From assembly GCF_023065955.2 (NCBI RefSeq), contig NW_026622841.1:17556501-17620500 (forward strand): a DNA stretch of 64,000 bases. Direction: 5' to 3'. The notes under the pieces were generated by a model that searched no databases, was not told the DNA's origin, and saw only the letters and a list, made by a program, of their open reading frames with translations. This document shows positions 42,567-53,600 of the stretch, piece by piece; within the stretch, counting starts at the first letter, position 1; each line of letters starts with the position of its first letter. The position numbers and the translations under genes are program-made. The stretch comes from Ursus arctos. Its lineage: Eukaryota > Chordata > Mammalia > Carnivora > Ursidae.

Positions 42567-45085
42567 CAGGATCAATAGGCCCCGTGGGAGGTTGGCAGGT
42601 GGGAGATGGGCAAACTGGGGGGAAAATAAGAGCTTCGCTCAGCCTAACTGATCACTGGGGCTTTTTGCTTTAAATCCCCCTTATCACACACCCACAACAC
42701 AGGGAGAAATGTTCATCTGTTTAATGTATGTCTCCCCCCACGGTGAGCTACGTGAGGGTGGAGACTGTGAATGAACGAATGGATGAATGAATGACTATGA
42801 AGGTAATAGGGAGAGATGTGGGACATGAGGACTCACCTCATTTCATGCCGTATGTAACAGAAGCAGCTATTTTAAATTTAAATGTACTCATATAGCCACT
42901 GAAATACTTATCACAAAGACTGAAGTGATATCAATACAAAAAAGAAGCCATTAAGTCCATGAATAATTTAATCTGTCTTGGGATAATTTGTCTCTGCATT
43001 GGAAATTCGGATGAATTGCCTCTGTGCCCAAACTGACTGAAATGGCTCTGTATTTTGATTGTATATGGATGTTGCTTCTGGCTTACGTAGATAGAGCCTG
43101 GGGAGGGCTGTCCCTTCTCAGAAATAAACTGCTTGATCTCAATCATTTGGAGAAAAGCCCTTGGAGAGAGTTCAGTCCTGCTGGGGAGTAGTTCTGCTAC
43201 GGCAGAATTCTGGGAATGCCAAGTGGGTAGTTACAAAGATTTGCCCCTGATGCCCTGCACAAGCCTAGTGGCCACTGCCTGGGAAGCCCTTCCGGATGCC
43301 GACTGTTCTACAGGTGGGTGTGGCTCTCTGGGCCCAGCCCTCCTCTGGCTCCTGCAGACCCCCTCAGCCTGCTCCTCCCTTCCAGGCTGACCCATGCTCT
43401 CTTGGAGGTTGGGCCTATCTCTCACGAATTATTTTTCAAGAGTGGGCACATCCCCTTTCCATGGTTGTTCACCTTCTTGGTATAGGGCGTTTTAACAGAT
43501 TAGCGGTTCTCCTTATCCACTGGGTTCTTGCTCAGAAAAGCAACATTAAAGCTGCCCCACAGACCCTGAAGAAGCACGAGCGCTCGTTGAAATCCTTTTC
43601 TTTCTGTCCAGTCTTGCATGCTGGCTCTCACACCTTCAGCCCTCCCCTCTCCTGGGGATGAGCAATGGCAGGGCGCTGGTGCAGGTGGGCAGGCACCCAT
43701 AGGGATCGCCTGGATGAAACCCAAAGGGTCCTCTTGCCCCAGATTTGGGGCCTGGACCTATGGCATTTGAAGTTCCCGCCTCCATCTGTGCTCAGCTTCT
43801 GGGTCTCAGTTGTACCTTCCAGGAGTCAGCTCAGCTGCTTGCCTCCCGAAGTGACAGCCCTTGGGGGGGAATGGGCAGAAGTTTAGGAGGAAGAGGGGCA
43901 TATGAAAGCGGCTTGCCGGGAGGATCAGGCCTGTGAGGAACCCATGGGAAAGAAGGCAACAGGCACTGCCAAAAAGAATGGATGAGTAGCCCTAAGAGTG
44001 TTCTCCTCCGGAGGAGGGCCAGAGCACTCCTGGGGACTGGGACAGCTACCTGAGTCCCTGGCAGTGGCCCAGAAATTGACACTCCCTGGATAAGAAGGGT
44101 TTCAAGTTCAAGAGATTAACCATTGTACACACAATTGAGCGGACGCTGCCACCAGCCCCCATCCCATCTCCCATAAGGGCACCGTTCCCCAGCTCGCCCC
44201 AGGATGACGAAGACACGCCTTGTAAATGTCATGGGTTACATCCCACTTCTGTTCCACTCAAGTTCCCCCTTTAGCCTCTTTGCCCTGAGATTTATTGTTC
44301 TACAGCGACTGCGTTGAATTGCATTTGAAATCAATTAGCACAGGTACTCAAAGATGAATGCTTAGGCTCTGAAGAAGGGCGATGAAAACATACCATTTAA
44401 ATAGAAATCAATTTTCCTTTCATGTATTTCTTCCTTGCTGCTGCCCCAAAATTAATAGTTTTTAGATATTTGTGTGTAAAGGGGAGACTTCTTTCACATA
44501 AACCACTTCTGCTGCCACCTCCCCCTGGCTCCTCAGACTTGCTCTGTAAGGCATAATCCCCAGCTGGCAATGTCACCGCTTAGCTGGCTCCACAGAGAAG
44601 CAGGGCAGCGCCAGGAGCCGGGTCAGCATGGGGGGAGGGTGCCTTTGTATTTTGCCAACAGCAGTTACACGGCGTGGTGTGCGGGAGGCAGCTATCGGTG
44701 GCCACATCCCGTGTCAGATCAGCAGACAATCAAGTCCCCACAACCCACCCAGCCTTCTCTGCACCTCAGTCTTGATCAGAAATCCTGAGCCGGACAATTA
44801 GACTCTTACAAGTGCCACTCTGAGGAATCGGAACCTTTTCAAATGCAGGTGTCAGAATGGCTGCAAAGAGAAGGAGAGATAAAGAGAGAAGGGGCACTGG
44901 AGTCAAGGGTAGAGGGATGGTCGAGGTAGAGGTGCGTTAGCTCAGGAGCTCTGGTCTGGTTTCTCCCTGCTCCTTTTCTACTCATCCCTTCCCAGAGAGT
45001 GAGGGCACTTCCTACATCCCAAGCGTTCCACTAAGGATTTTCTGTGTTCTGTCTCTCTTGAACTCCTCCCCGGCTGGGTGAGGAG

Positions 45086-45150
45086 GGTCCTACCACTATC
45101 ATGCCCATTTTAAAGAAGAGGAAACTAGCCCAGACAGGTGAAGTCACTTC
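45086..45150 (-). mobile_element. MIR fragment, antisense
   Basis: ATGCCCATTTTAAAGAAGAG then GAAACTAGCCCAGACAGGTG and AAGTCACTTCG match the antisense MIR core. Confidence 0.65.
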
Positions 45151-45171
45151 GTTTGAGGCTCTGAGAGTTCA

Positions 45172-45350
45172 CTGAGTGGGTGCCCAGCTATTTGGTTAAA
45201 CATGATTCTGGATATGTATGTGAGGGTGTTTCCGGTTAAGATTAACATCTGAGTTAGTGGACTGAGTAGCGCAGACCGCTCTCCCCCGTGTGGGTGGGTC
45301 CCAGCCCACGTGGTCGAGAACTGCATAGCGCAAAAGGCTGAGTAAGAGAG
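45172..45350 (+). mobile_element. MLT2-like LTR fragment (ERVL)
   Basis: GCCCAGCTATTTGGTTAAAC, ATGATTCTGGATATGTATGT, GAGGGTGTTTCCGGTTAAGA and TTAACATCTGAGTTAGTGGA then CTCCCCCGTGTGGGTGGGTC follow the 5' half of MLT2 LTRs. The 3' half is absent. There is no retroviral interior. Confidence 0.8.
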
Positions 45351-45477
45351 AGAAGATTCAAATGCACTTGTAAGAAATACCATAGGGAGATCCCATGTAT
45401 TTTTTACCCAGTCTCCTTAATAGGAGGATCTTGTAGATAGTACAACATCACAACCAGGATATTAATGCTGAGAATCA

Positions 45478-45484
45478 TTCCTTT

Positions 45485-45534
<50 letters not shown>

Positions 45535-45556
45535 TTTCTTCCTTTCTTTTTTTTTC
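45478..45556 (+). repeat. (CTTT)n pyrimidine tract, 79 bp
   Basis: Unbroken pyrimidine run built of CTTT units with two CCTT variants near the right end. The purine strand is an AAAG repeat. Confidence 0.97.
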
Positions 45557-46944
45557 AAAAGAAAACATATGAATCAAACCCCAGTGAAGGGTAGTAAAGT
45601 TCAGGCCCATAATTATGACCAGGGCATGTATTCACACTTGGCAGCCCATTACAAAATGGTTTCCCTAGATCTGACGTTTAAATTTGTATCTTAAAAATCG
45701 GGTTTTCTGTAGTCTAGCTCATCGTATTGGGGTGGGTGGTGATGGTAGATAAAGAAATGAAAGAAAAATGGCTATCATTAGCAATTTGAGACAGGCTGTG
45801 TGGACGGCTGGGCTTTCTAGGCCCTTACATCAAGCTGGCCGCTGCTGCCCCTGCATAAAGGTTGCTGTGGACCCCAATCTGGACTTTTGAGGCAGGTGCC
45901 ATGCCTTCTCAGGGGAGCGGCAAGCCCCCCAGATGGGTGAGCAAGCCTCCTTGGGGCATGTCACAGCGCTGTCCCCCCTGGAGGCCAACCTCCAAGAGCA
46001 GAGAGGGCTCAGATTGGCTCTGGCCCTTTGCCTTCAGTCTTAGACAAGCTGCGGCCTGGCCAGGGGGCCGCAAGCTACCTCACTGGGGCGCTCTGGTCTC
46101 TGGATGCTCAAGTATCTGACCAACCTTCCCCCAATTAAATCCCCTCAAGGTTGGGGGGGGGTTGGGTGGACAACACCGTCTTCCTTTAACTGTGTTAGAA
46201 TCCAGTATGGGAGGAATCCACTGGGGGGAGGGCTGCTTGTTCACCCTCTTCACTGAGGTTTAATTTATATTTTTCTTTCCAAAAAGTGGAAGGGGCATGT
46301 TAAGCTTTGGCTTTCTGTGGGGGGTTTTAGATATCTTTTTTTATGCTAGAACTTTAAAATGTGCTCCTTGAGCTATGCTTTCAAGAGCACATATTTCTCT
46401 CCTGCCAGCTCTTTTCCAAGCATATTGAATGGAGCATTTCTGTAATTTCACTGCAGAATGTAATTATTGTTCAGTTCCATTTCAGATACATCTGGCACTC
46501 ATTTTCTGTCTTCATCCTTCCTCATTAAAACATGTCATAAAATGAAGGGGTTGGCGCAAGTGGGAAGAAAAGCATCTGGGGACCCAAAGGCAGCCTCTCT
46601 TCATTAAAAATGTGTCAGGAACCCTGTAGGAGCGCCCAGGGAGGCAGTGGTTGGAGTGCCCGGCTTGTGAAATCAGACTACGGAGGAACTGAGGGCTTTC
46701 TCTGCTATGGATGGTGAAGATTGGGTCAATTCATCAGGCTCACCCTGATCTTAACTTCCGGTGAAACTGACCAGTGTATCTGGACCTGAAAAAATATTGA
46801 CACGTGTATATTTTACAAAGCTGAACCAATTCTAGGGCCAAGCAGCATCACACAGGAGTCCCACTGAAATGTTGTAAGGGTCCTTTCATCCCTTGCTGTA
46901 GAGGCATAACCTAAAATCTAAGATCAAAGCAGACCCCATATGGC
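45557..46944. other. Unique stretch
   Basis: No gene. The block 46255-46545 is AT-rich and repeat-free, with texture of a conserved noncoding element (for example GCAGAATGTAATTATTGTTC). A weak MIR-like head may occur near 46645-46685. Confidence 0.45.
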
Positions 46945-47865
46945 TAAATGAGAAAGAGTGACAGTACCAAGTGTTTCCAACAACACAGAGCAAATGGAAC
47001 ACCATTTATTAATGGAAGGGATACAAAATGGTACAGTCACTTTGGAAAAGTTTAGCTATTTCTTATAAAGTGTATACCTGCTGTGCAAATAATTCCATTT
47101 ACAGAAAAAGATTTATTTATTTATTTGAGAGAGAGAGATGGAGCACACGAGCGTGGAGGAGGGCAGAGGGAGAGGGAGAGAGAATCTGAAGCAGACTCCC
47201 CATTGAGCGCAGAGCCCCATGTGGGGCTCAGTCCCACGACCCTGAGACCAAGACCTGAGCCGAAACCAAGAGTCGGGCATTCAACCGACTGTGCCTCCCA
47301 GGCGCCCCAAACAATTCCATTTGTAGGTATTAGACCAAGAGAAATGAAAATCCATGTTCGCACATAGGCTTATACATGAAAGTTCATAGCAGTTTCATTT
47401 ATAGCAGCCAAAAACTGGGGGCAGCCCAAATTTCCATTAAAGGATGAGTGTACAAATTGTGATTTATTCATTCAATGGAATACTCTTCAGTGTTAAAAAG
47501 GAATGAACTACTGATGTATACTGACAGATGAATTTCAAAACATTGTGCTAACTGAAAGAACCCAGACATGAAAGACTATGTGATTATATTTATTAAAGTC
47601 TAGGGAAACAAATATAATTTATAGTGCCAGGAAATAGATCAGTGGTTACCTGGGGCTGGAGTGGGGGAAGTGGCAATTACCTGGGAAGGGGCTTAAAGAA
47701 TTTTTGGGGATGATGGGAATGTCCCTTCTCTTGATTATGGTGGTGATTGTATGTGTATATAAATTTGTAAAAACTCATCAAAATGTACACTCAAAATAGG
47801 TGCATTTTGCTGTATGTAAATTACACCTTAGGAAGTTTTATTTTAAAAATAGAGTCTGTGTCTCA
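46945..47865 (+). mobile_element. L1 3' end interrupted by a CAN-SINE
   Basis: Sense L1 landmarks: AAATGGTACAGTCACTTTGG, [SINE], AAGAGAAATGAAAATCCATG, GTTCATAGCAGTTTCATTTA, TAGCAGCCAAAAACTGGGGG, CAATGGAATACTCTTCAGTG, CAGTGGTTACCTGGGGCTGG, TGATTATGGTGGTGATTGTA, AAACTCATCAAAATGTACAC and TGTATGTAAATTACACCTTA then an A-rich end. It is an old mammalian L1 with no surviving frame. Confidence 0.92.
47087..47322 (-). mobile_element. CAN-SINE nested in L1
   Basis: Minus-strand SINE at 47101-47308 with AAAGATTTATTTATTTATTT tail side, purine-rich body, GGGGCTCAGTCCCACGACCC segment and head ending CCCAGGCGCCCC. Flanks AAATAATTCCATTT (47087-47100) and AAACAATTCCATTT (47309-47322) are a one-mismatch target duplication of L1 sequence. 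Confidence 0.95.
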
Positions 47866-48420
47866 TGGTACTAGGACATGAAATATAATATTCAGATGGA
47901 AAGATGGTATTAAAATTCTCTTAGTTTCTGCCCTTCATTTCACAGAGACAGAGGTTGAGACTTGCTCGTCCTTATTTGGTTTCTTAACTGATGGTACAGT
48001 CTTCTTTCCAATAGATCAATCTGGATTCTCCATCAGAAAGTAAAATTGAGATACCCCCAAATGCCAGCATGTTCTAGAAGTGGAGGACTTGGCACCACAA
48101 AGTTCAGCATGGAGGCTCAAATGTGGGCATCTCCACCTATCTGGAAAAGTCATATCCCCAGGTCACCTCTTCTCTCTTCCCACCACCCATTCTTCCAAAT
48201 CCACAAGACCCGACTTGTAGGTAAAGCCTCCTGGGATCACCCCAACAACTGCTCTCTCTTCCAAAACCCCTCAGTAGGTGCATACGTGATAAGTGACTGC
48301 AGCAAAAGATCTTGAGTTGCGGTTCAATTCATTTGTTACTATTTTAACTTCTATGTTGGCATTTCTTCTTTCACCAAATACACTGCTGGTTTCTGTACAA
48401 CCATAGCTGTATATTATGAG
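47866..48420. other. Unique stretch
   Basis: Nothing gene-like or repeat-like is supported. Confidence 0.45.
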
Positions 48421-48424
48421 TGAT

Positions 48425-48490
48425 AATATGAATTCTCCACATCTGGGCACACAGTAGATCCAATGAATATTTCTTAAATAAATGAAATAA
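48425..48490 (+). mobile_element. LINE-2 3' end fragment
   Basis: GGGCACACAGTAGATCCAAT then GAATATTTCTTAAATAAATG resembles the LINE-2 terminus (gcacatagtaggtgctcaataaatatttgttgaa). Confidence 0.5.
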
Positions 48491-48636
48491 TTTTTGAGGA
48501 CAGCATCTATACCCAGTGGTTCTTGATGCTGAAGAAGATACAGGAGAAGAGGGATATCTGGTCCTTGTATCCAGGGAGCTCAAATGCCAACTGTCTGGAA
48601 GCCAGGTCTCAAAGGCAGAGGCAATGCTGAAATCAC

Positions 48637-48800
48637 TAGGAGCGGTTCTCAATCTTGGCTACACAGGAATCACCTGGGAAGTTTAACTATACAGACCCCT
48701 GGGTCCCACTTGTAACTATTCTGACATGATGGTCTGAAGGGGGGCCTAGGTGTTCAGAGTTTTGTACATTTCTCCCAGGTGATTCAAATATGTAGCTGAG
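48637..48800 (+). mobile_element. MER5-type hAT element
   Basis: GAGCGGTTCTCAATCTTGGC, CACAGGAATCACCTGGGAAG, ACAGACCCCTGGGTCCCACT and CTCCCAGGTGATTCAAATAT match MER5 in order. Confidence 0.85.
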
Positions 48801-49430
48801 GAAGTAGAAGGTATAATCTGCCTTCTCAATCCCATTCATTAGCAAAAACGAGACTGGGTCCCAGGAGCCTTCTCCAGCTGTGGATGGGGTATCAGAAGGG
48901 GAGTCACCTTTGCCTCCCTAAGTTTCAAAAGGAATTTCATGACATCCTCCCCCAACATTCACTCCACCAGCTGCTCTATTAGCATTTCCAAGAGAAGACA
49001 GAGAGCTCCAGAATGTTCATTAAAGTCTTTGGCAGACCTCAACAGACAGGATTAGAATTTGACGAGAGCGCATTGCTTTGTATAGCAAAAAAGGAAACCA
49101 GCTGATGTTTACAGCCTTGTGAAGCTGCTCCTTTAAGAGAAGTATAGTACTCAGTGCTCGCTCGTGGGTTAGATGTGCCTTTCCACTCCATGTCCTTGAA
49201 GGGACTGTACCAGCTGACTCAAGCCCTGTTCCTTCTGCCTTAGTATAGCATTATCATTTAGCCATTATGGAAGGGCCTAGAAACCCAAAGTCAGATTCAT
49301 CACCCCAGTACCTACAGAAGGACCCAGGGATTGGTAGAATCCTCTCTTGGGGGCTTCTAATCGCAGATGTCTTCCTTGGGGAGCTGGAGGGTCTATCGTT
49401 CTTCACTCCAGTTGTCTCAGCCCTCCAGGG
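48801..49430. other. Unique stretch
   Basis: No gene or named repeat recognised. Confidence 0.45.
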
Positions 49431-49600
49431 CCCTGTTTCTCAAGGTGTGCATTAGAGTCACTTGCACGACTTATTAAAAACACAAATTTCTGAGGCCCAC
49501 CCCAAATCCTCTGGCTCAGAGATACTTTGGTGGGAGGCCTGGAATCTGCATTTTAAGTAAACTTTCAAGGTGATTCTTTTGTCTCCTTAGGTGTGATGAG
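49431..49600 (+). mobile_element. MER5-type hAT element
   Basis: TGTTTCTCAAGGTGTGCATT, AGAGTCACTTGCACGACTTA, AAAAACACAAATTTCTGAGG, CCCACCCCAAATCCTC and TGGAATCTGCATTTTAAGTA give the MER5 order. Confidence 0.88.
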
Positions 49601-49609
49601 CACTGATAT

Positions 49610-49790
49610 AAAACAATGAGCACTGTACTCAGAGTCAGAAGGACTGAATGTGAGTTCCCGACTGTACCCCTTACTGCCAGGACCAGTCATTCAGTCCATC
49701 TGAAGCACCATGAAAAGGGGCTAATTGTATTGTGAGGGTTACATGAAATACATGTGAAAACGCTGCACACAGTGGGCCTTGTATACATGT
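49610..49790 (+). mobile_element. MIR SINE relic
   Basis: AAAACAATGAGCACTGTACT, CAGAGTCAGAAGGACTGAAT, GTGAGTTCCCGACTGTACCC, then GAGGGTTACATGAAATACAT and GCACACAGTGGGCCTTG follow MIR head to tail. Confidence 0.8.
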
Positions 49791-49827
49791 TAGATGAATC
49801 TAAAGATGACCCTCTGCTTGCTGTATT

Positions 49828-49925
49828 TATTCTTAACCTTTTATTATGCAAAGCTTCAAATATACACAAATGTAGAGAGTATAGCGTAAAGAATCCCCAA
49901 AATCCTCATTACCCAGTTTTCTTGT
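49828..49925 (+). mobile_element. Possible old L1 3' UTR piece
   Basis: GCTTCAAATATACACAAATG then TAGAGAGTATAGCGTAAAGA and CCTCATTACCCAG resemble a segment common in old L1 3' regions. The family is uncertain. Confidence 0.45.
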
Positions 49926-49969
49926 AATTTTGGTGGTGGTTGTAATAGAAAAAACAATCTTCTATAGCC

Positions 49970-50122
49970 ATGGTTCTCAAATTTGGTCTCAGTTGAATGG
50001 GAGTTTGTTAGAAATGCAAATTCTCAGGTCCCACCCCAAACCTAGAGAATCAGTATTGTCCAGCCCCCAAAGCTCTCCAGATGATTTCCATGCAGCTGAA
50101 GTTTAAGAAACATTGTTGATTG
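49970..50122 (+). mobile_element. MER5-type hAT element
   Basis: GCCATGGTTCTCAAATTTGG, GGGAGTTTGTTAGAAATGCA, AATTCTCAGGTCCCACCCCA and CAGATGATTTCCATGCAGCT then AAGTTTAAGAAACATTG match MER5. Confidence 0.88.
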
Positions 50123-50215
50123 CATCCCCTCTGGGTCCTTTAACATGGTGCTCTCTTTTCTACAATTAATATAATTTGTGGTTAGACCTAAAGGTTTGAT
50201 CAGAGTCAGGGCAAA

Positions 50216-50315
50216 TTTCTTTTCTTTTCCTTTTTCTTTTTCTTCTTTCCCTTCCTTCCTTCCTTCCTTCCTTCCTTCCTTCCTTCCTTCCTTCCTTCCT
50301 TCCTTCCTTCCTTCC
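50216..50315 (+). repeat. (CCTT)n pyrimidine tract, 100 bp
   Basis: One hundred uninterrupted pyrimidines: a TTTTC-rich left part and an extended perfect CCTT array from about 50249. The purine strand is an AAGG repeat. Confidence 0.97.
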
Positions 50316-50820
50316 ATTCTTTTTTGTAGACTACTTCATAGGTAGGCCTGTTAACCCTCTGCGTTAGATCACATGGGTCAGTCAATATTTGTGGAACAAA
50401 AAGTAAATTTCTGGCCTAGTATCATCCCATATTTTACCAACTGTTTTTAGGACAATTTCTACATACTTCCTCAGTTGTTCCACTTTGAAATTAAATTTTC
50501 ATCTGAAGAAACGTGAGTCAATGACTTAGGAAACTGAAATATTAGCATCCATTAAATTCTTACCATCTTCTAAGGGACTCATACCCTCTTCCTTGAGTCA
50601 CATAGACAGGAGCATTGGTTACCTTTGCGGAGTGATTTAGGATGAACTTAGAAAGGACCCCTACCTAAGAACCCCATTGGCTTACCATACTGCTAAAACC
50701 TCACCTGCTGAGATTTATTCCTTTGGGTTTAAGGCATCAGTTCTCCTGTTAATTCGGTTTAAAGTGAAAATGCTCTGAGGGTAACAGATACCCATTTTCA
50801 GTCACCAGCATCCCACTGGC
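50316..50820. other. Unique stretch
   Basis: Nothing supported. Confidence 0.45.
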
Positions 50821-51272
50821 TGTATTAGTTCCCTAGAGTGGCTGTAAAAAATTACCACCAACCTGATGGCTCGGAACAACAGGAATTTATTCTCTCCAGC
50901 TCTGGAGGCTGTAAGTCTGAAATCAAAGTCTCAGCAGGACTGTGCTCCCTCTGAAGGCTTGAGGAAAGAATCCTTCCTTGCCTCTCCCAGCTCTGGTGGC
51001 CCCAGGCATTCCTTGGCTTGTGACAGCATCGCTCCCATCTCTGCCTCCCTCTGTCTTCACATGGCTTCTTCTGTGTGTCTCCATGTGTGTCTTCTCCTCT
51101 TCTAATCAGGGTACCATTTGTAGGATTTAGGGTCTACCCTAAATCCAGGATGATTTTTTCCTGAAATCCTGAACTCACTACATCTGCTAAGACTATTTCC
51201 AAATAAGGTCACATTCTGAGGTTCTGGGTGAGCATGAACTTGGGGCTGGGGGACAACCGTTTAAGCCACTAC
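50821..51272 (-). mobile_element. Solo LTR, MLT1-like (ERVL-MaLR), antisense
   Basis: On the plus strand it opens TGTATTAGTTCCCTAGAGTG, then ACAACAGGAATTTATTCTCT, GTGCTCCCTCTGAAGGCTTG, GAATCCTTCCTTGCCTCTCC, CATTCCTTGGCTTGTGACAG, TTTCCAAATAAGGTCACATT and ends AAGCCACTACACC. Nearly complete reverse complement of an MLT1 LTR of the subgroup at 19591. No interior is attached. Confidence 0.9.
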
Positions 51273-51934
51273 ACCAGCAATATATTTCAGGGCCAGACTG
51301 ATGAGGAAAGCAGTAGGGGAGGTTGAGAAGCAATCTGGGGCACATTTAACCGTCCAGTTGAAGCCCCATTTCGGGAGTTTGCTCAACACAAGGGCCCCAG
51401 TGGACTAGAGGGATGGAGCAATGCCAAAGGGGCAGAGGGAACCACAAAGGAAGGCCAGAAGGCCCCGAGATGACCTGCACTGACTTGATGCCTATAACAA
51501 GGTGTATCATCATCTTTCCCACTTCACTGATCCTTCACGAACTTGATCCCATCTGTTAGGGAATATTCTGATGATTACTGTCCAGGTAATGCCCAGCTCA
51601 CTGCCTGATAAGTCCTGGGGCATCACTTGAACCTGTTCTTAATTTATTAATAGCCATTGGTGTTCATTTTGCAACATCTTAAGATCATGTCCATTAAAAA
51701 GTTCTCTTTTTCTTTTTCTCCCCCGACTTCCTTCCTAATCAGCAGCGGGGAAATGTGCCTGATGTCTGAGAATGCACAGCTCTTTGTTCTCCTCTGTCCC
51801 ACCAGCTGTAGCTTCATCAGCATCAGGAAGCAAACTTCCCAGCTTGGTCAAGAATTTCAAACATTGATGACATCACCACCCTCATCTTCTTTGACTTTAC
51901 TTCTCTTTCTTCAAATAACTGCCTTAGCTTATTA
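51273..51934. other. Unique stretch
   Basis: No gene or named repeat recognised. Confidence 0.45.
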
Positions 51935-52030
51935 AGTGAGTACCTATTGTATGCGGTTTGCCATGGAGATTCAGAGATGAGCACAGCAGGGTTCTGGTCT
52001 ACAAGGGTCTCACAACCTGGCCTGAGAGAT
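51935..52030 (-). mobile_element. LINE-2 3' fragment, antisense
   Basis: AGTGAGTACCTATTGTATGC, TGCCATGGAGATTCAGAGAT and CTACAAGGGTCTCACAACCT follow the antisense LINE-2 end. Confidence 0.55.
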
Positions 52031-52261
52031 GAACCAGGGACACGGCCATGTATCTACGAATCCAAATATGCATGTAAGAGGGGATCATATTTAAGGCTTG
52101 GAAGGAAACCTTCCCCACTCCCTATTCCTTCATGTATTTGGACCATAGTATCCCTCTCTGACCCTAAAGTCCTACCATTCTGGAGATGGGGTGAAGTAGA
52201 AGGAGGCAGGGATACCGGTTTTTTGCCTCCTCATCTCCCTGAGAGAAGGATTTGAACATTG

Positions 52262-52440
52262 GTAATAATAGCTAATATTCAGTAAATGCTTACTACTGCT
52301 TTTAGCATGTTATCTGCATGACTTAAATAATCCTTACTTCATTTCCATTTTCTGGGCAGGAAACTGAGGCATGAAAAGATAAGTAACTCCCCATGCCTCA
52401 AGTTCCCACAGCTACAGAGTGAACCCAGATACCATTTTCT
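52262..52440 (-). mobile_element. MIR SINE, antisense
   Basis: GTAATAATAGCTAATATTCA, AATCCTTACTTCATTTCCAT, GCAGGAAACTGAGGCATGAA, AAGATAAGTAACTCCCCATG and CCCACAGCTACAGAGTGAAC are antisense MIR segments in order. Confidence 0.88.
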
Positions 52441-53205
52441 CTTAGAAATCAGGGCTTTGGCTGTTCGCTCTTGTGTCAGCTGGTTCTATTCAGCCCCCAA
52501 AAGCCCTCGAGAGAGAGGAGAACTCAGCCTTTATAAATAAAGGCAAACTTGTCTGAAGCCCAGAGTGAGCCCTCCCAAAACAGAAGAGGAGGCTCTGAAG
52601 ACCTCAGACCAGGCCTCTTATAGAGGACAGGTGACTAGGGGCCGAGAGTAAGACACCTGTGGACAGGTAGGCAATTCCCACTCTTCCAGCACTGCCTTAC
52701 TCGGCTCTCATTATCACACACCAATGGTGTGGTCAGGGCCGGTCAAGAAGAGAAAAGAGGGTTGAGAACAAGGCGTATGGTACATCCCCATTTAGGGGTG
52801 GGAATGGAAGTGTCAGCAAAGGAGAGGAAGAACGATGGGAGCAAGGCAAGAACCCTGTCCTGGAGGCCTGTGGAGGGGAGAGGTTCAGAAAGGAGGATGT
52901 GACCATGGGTCCCATAGAGGCAAAGAAAGCAAGGAAGACTGAAAAACAGGCACTGGTCCTGGGTGTTAGGGCACTTGGAACCTTCTGGAAGGCTGACTGG
53001 TTAAAGCATCGTGGGTGAGTGGCAGGCGGTGAGTGGTAGTGAGAAAGTTCTAAGGATTCTCTGCTTCTTTTGGAAGACAGAATAAAAGGAAGAAGAAAGA
53101 GCTTGGGAGCTTGGTAGAGGGGCTAGTCAAGGTAAGAGAATGTTTTGTGTAGATGTATCATGTGGCTAAATAGTGGAACACAGGCCTGGAGGCAGCAGAG
53201 AACAG
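52441..53205. other. Unique stretch
   Basis: Purine-rich in its second half. No gene or confident repeat. Confidence 0.45.
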
Positions 53206-53209
53206 GAAA

Positions 53210-53600
53210 TGTCTGGAATGCCCAATAATAGGGCAATACAGCAAGGCACATCCATATGGTGGCATATTTTGCAGCTGTGAAAAATTACATTTTTGAAAGA
53301 TATTTAACAACATGAAAACTATTTAACATGAAAAGTTTTCCCCTAAAATAATATAAGGAAAAGAAGGGTGAGAAATGACGTTATGCTTATAAGCATCCTA
53401 ATAAAGAAATATTTTCATATTCCAATTTTTTAAAAAAATCTCTGTTATGATTCCAATTTCCTTGAAGATGTGTGGGTATTTGCACTGGCAGGAAATACAC
53501 CAGAATGCATGTGACTTTTAAAAATTATTTTCTGTATGTTCCAAATTTTCTAAAAACAAACATGTGTTCCTTTTACGATAATTAAAAGGAGTACAGATGG
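53210..53600 (+). mobile_element. L1 3' end
   Basis: AATGTCTGGAATGCCCAATA, ATAGGGCAATACAGCAAGGC, GCATATTTTGCAGCTGTGAA, AAGATATTTAACAACATGAA, GGAAATACACCAGAATGCAT, TTCCAAATTTTCTAAAAACA and TTACGATAATTAAAAGGAG follow an old L1 3' end. Confidence 0.85.

Larger units (their letters stand above)
41994..45085. other. Unique stretch with regulatory-like features
   Basis: No gene recognised despite a 184-codon plus-strand frame at 42097-42651, which crosses a 15-G tract (42381-42395) and has no domain. The block 42440-42570 holds a CTCF-like motif and a phased repeat (listed). A second AT-rich block at 44250-44480 (for example GTTGAATTGCATTTGAAATC) looks like conserved noncoding DNA. Confidence 0.5.

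Noticed and set aside
42097..42651. 184-codon plus-strand open frame, the longest in the window
   Set aside because: It crosses a 15-G tract, has no domain, no signal or repeat pattern typical of proteins, and overlaps open frames on the other strand. A frame of this length is expected by chance in 64 kb of moderately GC-rich DNA.
45404..45610. Lys/Glu/Arg-rich predicted peptide
   Set aside because: It is the translation of the CTTT microsatellite on the reverse strand.
50042..50317. Glu/Gly/Arg/Lys repeat peptide
   Set aside because: It is the translation of the CCTT microsatellite on the reverse strand.
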